Shown here: positions 6,497 through 12,006 of the stretch, piece by piece
Layout of the letters: each line of letters opens with the position of its first letter
Numbering within the stretch: the stretch's first letter is position 1
DNA from: Candidatus Nomurabacteria bacterium
GTDB taxonomy: Bacteria; Patescibacteriota; Minisyncoccia; Phycocordibacterales; UBA9973
NCBI GenBank assembly: GCA_903869875.1
Contig: CAIQAW010000081.1
Coordinates: forward strand, 1-13,912
Direction: 5' to 3'
Length of the DNA stretch: 13,912 nucleotides
The notes under the pieces: model-generated
What the model saw: the letters and a program-made list of their open reading frames with translations, nothing else
Database searches by the model: none
Told to the model about the DNA's origin: nothing
Position numbers and translations under genes: made by a program

Positions 6497-7051
6497 ATGA
6501 AAAAATATAAAAAAATAATTATTCTAACTATAATCGCCGTTCTAATAATTGCAGTAGGAATTTATACATATAATAATAAGAAAAACATCATGACTGAAAA
6601 AGAACAAGTTCAAACAGAAGAAACCAATAATTCTACAGTTACTGAAACTTCTAATTCGTCAGGTGTTATTCCTTTAAGTGCCGAACAAGTAAATATACAA
6701 AAGGCATTTGTAAATTTTAAGACATTAATCGAAGGCGAAGACGTATTGGCTTTTAATAAATATTTGGTGGCAGTCTACCCCGAACTAAAAGACCAGTTAA
6801 GTGTAGAACTTAAGCCTCAAGACATAGAAGATGGTAAACAAACCATGTCTACACTATATTTTATGTATCTAAATGGAACAGCAGCAGATTTTAATAATAC
6901 CGATGCAATATGGATAATGGGCGACAATACGGCTTTGGTTAGGGGCGAACATAACATAGTAGGGCCAAGCAAACCAGTAAAAGAAGAATATAACTATAAG
7001 TTCAAAAAAGTAAGTGGACTCTGGTATGTAGACATTCAGACAAAAAAATAA
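6497..7051 (+). CDS. Membrane-anchored NTF2-like/DUF4878-type hypothetical protein
   Basis: 184 residues. A basic start (MKKYKK) and one hydrophobic helix (about 7-24, IIILTIIAVLIIAVGIYT) anchor it. A Ser/Thr/Glu-rich linker (about 34-56) leads to a globular domain (about 60-184) with a helix, then strands ending in GLWYVDIQTKK. This closing pattern and the helix-plus-sheet order resemble extracytoplasmic NTF2-like proteins; the assignment is by style, not by a diagnostic motif. There is no lipobox Cys. It starts 9 nt after the transketolase stop, so it may be read through from that operon, though the functions appear unrelated. The stop codon lies within the 52-bp palindromic terminator. Confidence 0.8.
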   Translation: MKKYKKIIILTIIAVLIIAVGIYTYNNKKNIMTEKEQVQTEETNNSTVTETSNSSGVIPLSAEQVNIQKAFVNFKTLIEGEDVLAFNKYLVAVYPELKDQLSVELKPQDIEDGKQTMSTLYFMYLNGTAADFNNTDAIWIMGDNTALVRGEHNIVGPSKPVKEEYNYKFKKVSGLWYVDIQTKK

Positions 7052-7098
7052 ATAATAAAAACGGTTACATATATATGTAACCGTTTTTATTATTTATT
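7047..7098. terminator. Perfect 52-bp palindrome, bidirectional terminator
   Basis: Positions 7047-7072 are the exact reverse complement of 7073-7098. The G+C core is CGGTTAC/GTAACCG; the outer arms are the TAAATAATAAAAA / TTTTTATTATTTA stretches seen at other gene ends. It works as hairpin plus T-run in both directions and contains the stop codons of both convergent genes (7049-7051 plus, 7094-7096 minus) in symmetric positions. Confidence 0.9.
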
Positions 7099-7786
7099 GT
7101 GTTTTTGTAGTTGTATCAGCTGTGGTTTTTTTCTGGGCTTCGATTTTTAGTATTTTAGGTTCTATTTTTTCGATGTCTTCTACAGACTGGAAACCTGTAA
7201 CTTTATGTTCGTTTATAACCATAGCTGGTAGTTTAGTGTCTTCTATGCGGTATATTTTAAGTAGGGCACGTAGTGCAGATAGGTCTAAACTGTAGTCAAA
7301 CGAATACACGCGCATGTTGGGGTATTTGTTGCGTAGTTCTGTTAACACGTAACCTTGTTTTGTACACTCAGTACAGTTTTCAGCTGTTGTATAGAAATAT
7401 AGTACAGGTATGCGTTTTAAACCACAACGTTCGTTTATTTTTTTAGTTAATAGGTAGTCTTTTATTTCAAGTAAAGAATAGTAGCGTTTTAGTTGTAATG
7501 CATCTGCGTTGCCTTTTAGGTTTTTGTCACTGTATTCTATTTTGTCAGACAAGTCACTAAGTTCTGAAGAAAGGTTTTCTTCGCCGTCGTCTTGGGTACA
7601 TGAAAGTTCAGACAATAAGGCAAACTGTGTTTCCGAAGACAGTATGTCTGTAGAAAGTTTGTCCTGGGCAACACGAATAGATTCTACTTTTTTATTAGAA
7701 AAAAAGTTTGACAGTCCGCCAGCAACAGCAAACAGTGCTACTGTTATAAAGAAAACTACTATGTATCTGCCCCAATCGTTTTTCAT
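7094..7786 (-). CDS. Membrane-anchored thioredoxin-fold protein (CxxC)
   Basis: 230 residues. One N-terminal membrane helix (about 8-28, YIVVFFITVALFAVAGGLSNF), then a charged, probably helical region (35-120), then a thioredoxin-like domain (about 124-212). This domain has VLYFYTTAENCTECTKQG with the redox pair C138/C141, and the cis-Pro site at LPAMVI (P187). Two extra cysteines (63 and 121) flank it. The Thr-rich tail (TTADTTTKTQ) looks disordered. Topology suggests the domain faces outside the cytoplasm, acting as thiol-disulfide reductase or oxidase. It lies 8 nt downstream of the glycosyltransferase in the same direction, without its own promoter, and shares the palindromic terminator. 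Its substrate is unknown. Confidence 0.85.
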   Translation of the reverse strand: MKNDWGRYIVVFFITVALFAVAGGLSNFFSNKKVESIRVAQDKLSTDILSSETQFALLSELSCTQDDGEENLSSELSDLSDKIEYSDKNLKGNADALQLKRYYSLLEIKDYLLTKKINERCGLKRIPVLYFYTTAENCTECTKQGYVLTELRNKYPNMRVYSFDYSLDLSALRALLKIYRIEDTKLPAMVINEHKVTGFQSVEDIEKIEPKILKIEAQKKTTADTTTKTQ

Positions 7787-7794
7787 AAATTAAT

Positions 7795-9066
7795 TTAAAT
7801 TTGTTTTAGTGAATAATCTCTTTCGTCTGTCCAGCTTGCCTCGTGTCTTGTTACTGCGTTCCATATTGCTTTTAGTACCCAAAACGGGGCAACTATGGTG
7901 TATACAATAAAAAACAAAGCTATGTCCCAAGATAGTGCTTTACGCCCATATATCATACGGCGTCCGTTTAGTAGTGCAACGACTATTAATATATACAACA
8001 TTATAGATAAAAACAAGAACGCGCGCGTATCAACATAAAATAAATCAAAAGAAAAGTTTGGACGTGTAAACGGCCCAAAACCAACTGTGCTTAGTTGCAT
8101 TGCTTTATGACTGACAAAACTGTAAATACGTGACACCATAAATGTAAGTAGTACCAGTGTTGCAGAAACTGAAATTAAGCCCGAAGGTATAGTAAACATA
8201 CCAACTGCGCCGTATTTGGGGCGGAATATTAGTTCGCGGTAGTCCTGAGCATTTTTAATAAAACCATAAATCCAGCGTACACGTTGGCGGTAAAGTTTAG
8301 GTATGCTTTGTTGGCCTTTTGTGTATACATATGCATCAGGGCAGTGGTCTATAGCTAGGCCGTGTTTGTGCATGCGCAATGCTATTTCTTGGTCTTCGGT
8401 TTGGTGGGCTTTACGGTATGGTCCGATTTGGTCAAAAACTTTTTTACGGAAAATAGAAAAAGGACCAGGTGTAACATGTATGCCTTCCATAAACGCCAAC
8501 ATTTTTTTGTTGTAGTGTGCCATGTCGTATTCGGCACGTTGTGCGTATTCGGTTATGGTTTTAGGGTCGCGTACTACTATAGACGGTGCTACGGCCATGG
8601 TTTTAGGGTTGTCGAAAACTGTAACAATGCGTTTTAGTGCTTCTGGGTGTACAGAAGAATCTGAATCTAAACAGCCAACAAGTTCGCTAGTTGTATGTTC
8701 TAAACCAAAGTTTAGTGCTGTGTGTTTTCCTCCATTTTGTTTTTTGTATATTTCAACACGGGCGTTGTCTTTGTACTGTTGCAATGCTTCCCATGTTCCG
8801 TCTTTCGAACCGTCGTCTACAACTATAATGCGTAGTTTGTCTGCAGGGTATGACATAGCTAACAACGAGTCTACTGTTATCGAAACGGTTTTTTCTTCGT
8901 TATAACAAGGCACTATAACAGTAACAGTAGGGTAGTGTGCCAGTTCTATAGGGGCACTACGTATAACTATCTTTTTACGGTTTTCAAAATATGTTACTAA
9001 GAAGAAGACCTGTACAAAGACGGCCAAAAAAGTAAGCATATAAAACAGTATAAGTATAATCGACAT
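7795..9066 (-). CDS. Membrane GT2 processive glycosyltransferase (PgaC/BcsA-like)
   Basis: 423 residues. One N-terminal membrane helix (about 2-26), a cytoplasmic GT-A domain (about 46-270) and several C-terminal membrane helices (about 285-315, 350-372, 385-410). Motifs are in order: VIVPCYNEE (50-58), VVDDGSKDG (82-90), DSDS (134-137, metal site), TED (223-225, catalytic base) and QRVRW (261-265, the QxxRW signature of processive synthases). It probably polymerises or transfers sugars from nucleotide donors for surface polysaccharide; the sugar cannot be read from sequence. The frame extends to an ATG at 9087, but that start lies upstream of a TATAAT box contained in the ORF, so I used ATG 9066 (9 nt after the -10). 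It is the first gene of a two-gene unit with the thioredoxin-fold protein. Confidence 0.93.
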   Translation of the reverse strand: MSIILILFYMLTFLAVFVQVFFLVTYFENRKKIVIRSAPIELAHYPTVTVIVPCYNEEKTVSITVDSLLAMSYPADKLRIIVVDDGSKDGTWEALQQYKDNARVEIYKKQNGGKHTALNFGLEHTTSELVGCLDSDSSVHPEALKRIVTVFDNPKTMAVAPSIVVRDPKTITEYAQRAEYDMAHYNKKMLAFMEGIHVTPGPFSIFRKKVFDQIGPYRKAHQTEDQEIALRMHKHGLAIDHCPDAYVYTKGQQSIPKLYRQRVRWIYGFIKNAQDYRELIFRPKYGAVGMFTIPSGLISVSATLVLLTFMVSRIYSFVSHKAMQLSTVGFGPFTRPNFSFDLFYVDTRAFLFLSIMLYILIVVALLNGRRMIYGRKALSWDIALFFIVYTIVAPFWVLKAIWNAVTRHEASWTDERDYSLKQI

Positions 9067-9075
9067 GTAGGTGCT

Positions 9076-9081
9076 ATTATA
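9076..9081 (-). promoter_or_regulatory. -10 box for the glycosyltransferase
   Basis: Minus strand TATAAT with -35-like TTGGAA (9104-9099) at a 17-nt spacer, and 9 nt to ATG 9066. Predicted leader of about 2-3 nt. It shares a 60-nt intergenic region with the divergent promoter at 9112. Confidence 0.6.
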
Positions 9082-9088
9082 CCACATA

Positions 9089-9117
9089 TTGCCTTTATTT
9101 CCAAGCCGTTTTATAAT
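9089..9117 (+). promoter_or_regulatory. Promoter for the small membrane peptide
   Basis: TTGCCT (9089-9094), a 17-nt spacer, TATAAT (9112-9117), then 9 nt to ATG 9127. It interleaves with the divergent glycosyltransferase promoter: the two -35 boxes lie inside each other's spacers. Confidence 0.55.
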
Positions 9118-9126
9118 TAAGTCTAT

Positions 9127-9267
9127 ATGAAAAAGCAGGTAAATTTGATCTACGGAATGTTGCTAATAGTAGTGGTAAGTTGTTTGCTTGCTATGTTTAT
9201 TATACATTCTGCAAATGCTTTTTCTGACAATTTAGAAAAAAGTTTTAATTCTACTAATCTAGACTAG
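9127..9267 (+). CDS. Small single-pass membrane peptide, 46 residues
   Basis: MKKQVNLIYG start, one strong hydrophobic helix (about 7-27, LIYGMLLIVVVSCLLAMFII), then a short polar tail ending STNLD-TAG. Not recognised. Support comes from its promoter with the same geometry as the divergent glycosyltransferase, the positive-inside start and the clean membrane segment. HSANAFS after the helix resembles a signal peptidase I site, so it could alternatively be a short secreted peptide. The DUF975-like gene begins 40 nt downstream with its own -10 box. Confidence 0.55.
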   Translation: MKKQVNLIYGMLLIVVVSCLLAMFIIHSANAFSDNLEKSFNSTNLD

Positions 9268-9295
9268 TTCTGTGGTTTTATTTTTTGCTTTGTAG

Positions 9296-9301
9296 TATAC
9301 T
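9296..9301 (+). promoter_or_regulatory. -10 box for the DUF975-like gene, 6 nt before ATG
   Basis: TATACT, GCGTCC, then ATG 9308. Matches the fixed spacing of other leaderless candidates; no strong -35. Confidence 0.5.
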
Positions 9302-9307
9302 GCGTCC

Positions 9308-10000
9308 ATGAAAACAGAAAACAAAGTGCTAATGGCACAAGCGCGCGAAACATTAAAAGGTAATTGGGGTAAAGCAGTTGGTGTTTGTTTGTTATCGATG
9401 GCAGTGGCAATGGTTTTAAGTTTTATTCCGGTTATTGGCCAAATAGCGATCTATGCTACATACGGTGCATTTATGTTCGGTGCAGCACTATTCTTCTTAA
9501 ATCTTTCAAGGGGCAAAGAAGCAACTGTGGATCAGTTGTTTAATGGATTTAATTATCTTGGAAAAACATTAGGCACATATTTGTTGTGTGCGTTATTTGT
9601 TATGCTTTGGTCACTGCTACTTATAGTGCCTGGTATTATAGCTGCATACAGTTATTCGCTGGTGTATTACATATTAGTGGATGAACCAAACTTAAAACCA
9701 CTAGAAGCACTTCGTAAGAGTAAAAAAATGATGTATGGCAACAAAGCAAAGTTGTTTTACCTTGGACTTCGTTTTATAGGTTGGGCATTGTTATGTGTAC
9801 TAACATTAGGTGTTGGTTTTATATGGCTAGCACCATACATGCAAACAACTCTTGCAAAATTCTATGAAGATGTTAAGAAAAATTTTGAAGCAGGTAGTAC
9901 CGGTAGCATGGACACCACAAACACTACAGAAACTACACCTTCAGTTACAACAACAGAAACAGTTACAGTTTCGGAAACAACAATAGAGCAAACTGTTTAA
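9308..10000 (+). CDS. DUF975/YciC-like multi-pass membrane protein
   Basis: 230 residues. The opening MAQARETLKGNWGKAVGVCLL (9-29) is typical of DUF975 proteins. About four to five hydrophobic segments follow (roughly 24-45, 48-66, 88-118, 150-180), including a conserved-looking LLLIVPGIIAAYSYSLVYYILVDEP loop and EALRKSKKMMYGNK before the last segment. The last 35 residues are a Thr/Ser/Glu-rich low-complexity tail, probably disordered. Function of the family is unknown; it is an integral membrane protein. Predicted leaderless start. A two-way terminator separates it from the convergent kinase gene. Confidence 0.85.
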   Translation: MKTENKVLMAQARETLKGNWGKAVGVCLLSMAVAMVLSFIPVIGQIAIYATYGAFMFGAALFFLNLSRGKEATVDQLFNGFNYLGKTLGTYLLCALFVMLWSLLLIVPGIIAAYSYSLVYYILVDEPNLKPLEALRKSKKMMYGNKAKLFYLGLRFIGWALLCVLTLGVGFIWLAPYMQTTLAKFYEDVKKNFEAGSTGSMDTTNTTETTPSVTTTETVTVSETTIEQTV

Positions 10001-10009
10001 TAATAAAAA

Positions 10010-10037
10010 AAAACACCTCGCACATGCGAGGTGTTTT
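10010..10037. terminator. Bidirectional terminator between convergent genes
   Basis: Perfect 12-bp stem (AAAACACCTCGC with its complement) around the loop ACAT. T-rich on the plus side, and an A-run on the plus side (T-run on the minus) serves the opposite direction. Stops at 10000 (plus) and 10041 (minus) flank it. Confidence 0.9.
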
Positions 10038-10040
10038 ATT

Positions 10041-11051
10041 TTATAGTTTTACTACAGTGTAGTCTTTGGGTGCTTGTTTTAGATATTCTTCTAGTTTTTC
10101 TCTGTTCAGTAGACCTGCCTGTGCACCTATGTGTTGTACAACTGACATCGAGTTTACTGGGCCGTAACGTAACGCTTCTTTAAACGACATACCTGTTGCC
10201 ATCATGGCTACAATTGTCGAACTTGTTGCGTCGCCGGCACCTGTGCGTTCTACTGGTGGGGCAATGTCTGGGTATTCTGATAGTGTGTATACATTTACAC
10301 CGTCTGAAGCATCCAAACCTTTTGATCCATCAGTTATTACAACTTTTTTTGGTCCTATGTCGTGCAGGTTTTTTATCAGTACTGCCATGTCGTGTTCGTC
10401 AGGGGTTTCTAATATGCGTTGTGCTTCTTCTTTGTTACAGAAAAGTATTTCTGTGTGTTGGTATAATTCTGCTAAAACTTTTGCACCAAGTTTTATCTGA
10501 AATGTTCCTGGTTGGAATGCAAGTTTAACGTTCGGGTGTTGTTTTAGGTACTCTGTCATTTGTAGGTGGTAGGGCAGTGTGTTGTCGGCTATAGAAGAAA
10601 AGTATATCCATTCTGGTTCTGCCAAATCCATCGGAAATTCGTATGGGAATTCAGTGTGTTTTATTAATATGGTGCGGTCCACGTCGTACCATAGTACAAA
10701 ATGGTAGTTAGATGTGTATCCAGGTGCAGTTACCATGTAATCTGTTATAACGTTGTTTTTCTTAAGTTCCTCTATATTACCACGACCTATTTCGTCGTCG
10801 CCAATGTACGACATAAGTGCGCTTTTTACACCCAGGCGCGCTGCAGCTACAGCTGCGTTGGCGCTGTTACCAACAGCACGGCATAGTGTTACTGATTCGT
10901 AAGGTATTTTGTCGCCATAGCGCATAGATAATGTACAGTTTTCGTGGTCTAGTTGGCATGTAACTTGTGCATCTTTTAATTTTATAAAAGGCTCAGTTAC
11001 AACGTCGCCGATTGCTAAAAATTGTATTTTTTCAGAATTGTTATTTTCCAT
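10041..11051 (-). CDS. PfkB-family carbohydrate kinase
   Basis: 336 residues, ribokinase-like fold. The first PfkB signature region is VGNSANAAVAAARLGVKSALMSYIGDDEIG (from 60), and the second is ERTGAGDATSSTIVAMMATG with the catalytic base D274 in GAGD (271-274). VVITDGSKG (about 235-243) is the usual strand before the nucleotide site. Substrate specificity cannot be read directly. Divergence from a class II fructose-bisphosphate aldolase, with overlapping promoters, makes a fructose-6-phosphate or fructose-1-phosphate kinase role attractive. A sugar or nucleoside kinase is equally compatible with the sequence. ATG 11051 is supported by TATAAT exactly 6 nt upstream. Confidence 0.92.
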   Translation of the reverse strand: MENNNSEKIQFLAIGDVVTEPFIKLKDAQVTCQLDHENCTLSMRYGDKIPYESVTLCRAVGNSANAAVAAARLGVKSALMSYIGDDEIGRGNIEELKKNNVITDYMVTAPGYTSNYHFVLWYDVDRTILIKHTEFPYEFPMDLAEPEWIYFSSIADNTLPYHLQMTEYLKQHPNVKLAFQPGTFQIKLGAKVLAELYQHTEILFCNKEEAQRILETPDEHDMAVLIKNLHDIGPKKVVITDGSKGLDASDGVNVYTLSEYPDIAPPVERTGAGDATSSTIVAMMATGMSFKEALRYGPVNSMSVVQHIGAQAGLLNREKLEEYLKQAPKDYTVVKL

Positions 11052-11057
11052 TACGTT

Positions 11058-11063
11058 ATTATA
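11058..11063 (-). promoter_or_regulatory. -10 box for the PfkB kinase, 6 nt before ATG
   Basis: Minus strand TATAAT, AACGTA, then ATG. A -35-like TTAACC (11087-11082) at an 18-nt spacer overlaps the -35 of the divergent aldolase promoter. Confidence 0.65.
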
Positions 11064-11079
11064 TCATAGGTTTTTATGT

Positions 11080-11108
11080 TTGGTTAAAACATTGTCGCAG
11101 GGTATAAT
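11080..11108 (+). promoter_or_regulatory. Promoter for the aldolase operon, -10 6 nt before ATG
   Basis: TTGGTT (11080-11085), a 17-nt spacer, TATAAT (11103-11108), GTAACC, then ATG 11115. Predicts a leaderless mRNA. The -35 overlaps that of the divergent kinase promoter, so one bound protein could block or activate both. Confidence 0.65.
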
Positions 11109-11114
11109 GTAACC

Positions 11115-11999
11115 ATGAAAACATTACGCGAATATGTACACGAAGCCCAAGACAAAGGTGTAGCAATAGGGCATTTTAATATTTCTAATTTAGAAGGTTT
11201 GCATGGTATATATAATGCTGCGAAAAAACTTACAACAGATTCTGGAATAACAATACCTGTTATTATTGGCCTTTCAGAAGGTGAAGAAGACTTCGTTGGT
11301 CGTGCAGAAGCCGTGGGTATGATAAAACAAATCCGTGAGACTGACCAATACCCGATATTTCTAAATGCAGACCACCACTATAGTTTCGAACGTGCCAAAC
11401 TGGCTATAGATTCTGGTTTCGATGCTGTTATTATAGACGGCGCTGACAAACCACATGCAGAAAACATTACCATGACTAAACAAGTTGTAGAATACGCGCG
11501 TAGTGTTGCACAGTTTGAAAACCGCGACATACTAGTTGAAGCTGAAATAGGCTACATCGGGTCAGGTTCTAATATCAAGGAAACTATACCCGAAGGTGCT
11601 GGTATTAAAACTACTCCGGAAGAAGCGAAGGAATTTGCAGATGCAACTGGTATAGACATGTTGGCACCATCCGTGGGTAGTATTCATGGTTTGATAAAAA
11701 GTGGTAAACCACACATAGATGCAGAACTGGTGGCAGAAATTAAAAAGGTAACAGGTTTACCTTTAGTATTACACGGTGGTTCAGGTTTGCGCGACGAAGA
11801 TTTTACAAACGGTATCAAGGCGGGTATTGCCATTGTGCACATAAACACTGAAATACGTGTTGCATTCGACGAAGCACTTAAACAATCTATAACTGAACAC
11901 CCTAACGAAGTTGCACCGTACAAACTACTACAGCCCGCAGTAGACGCAATACAAGCAGTTGTGTACGACAGATTAAAATTGTTTAACCATATTCAATAA
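11115..11999 (+). CDS. Class II fructose-bisphosphate aldolase family
   Basis: 294 residues, the full length of the FbaA/GatY/KbaY family. Zinc-dependent cleavage of fructose 1,6-bisphosphate to dihydroxyacetone phosphate and glyceraldehyde 3-phosphate, or the tagatose equivalent. Motifs: IGHFNISN (18-25), NADHH (84-88, catalytic D86 and zinc H87), VEAEIGYIGSGSN (141-153), PSVGSIHG with zinc H191, LVLHGGSG with zinc H220, and VHINTEIR (241-248) at the phosphate site. The family's usual LDHG is varied to ADHHYS, which keeps the Asp-His pair. First gene of an operon with the FAD oxidase (7-nt gap), divergent from the PfkB kinase. Fructose versus tagatose specificity cannot be decided here. Confidence 0.93.
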   Translation: MKTLREYVHEAQDKGVAIGHFNISNLEGLHGIYNAAKKLTTDSGITIPVIIGLSEGEEDFVGRAEAVGMIKQIRETDQYPIFLNADHHYSFERAKLAIDSGFDAVIIDGADKPHAENITMTKQVVEYARSVAQFENRDILVEAEIGYIGSGSNIKETIPEGAGIKTTPEEAKEFADATGIDMLAPSVGSIHGLIKSGKPHIDAELVAEIKKVTGLPLVLHGGSGLRDEDFTNGIKAGIAIVHINTEIRVAFDEALKQSITEHPNEVAPYKLLQPAVDAIQAVVYDRLKLFNHIQ

Positions 12000-12006
12000 A
12001 AATTTT

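Noticed and set aside
9067..9087. Upstream ATG of the glycosyltransferase at 9087
   Set aside because: The TATAAT box lies within this extension, so a transcript from it cannot include that start.
10196..10886. Plus-strand ORFs opposite the PfkB kinase
   Set aside because: Shadows of the kinase reading frame; the kinase motifs are unambiguous on the minus strand.
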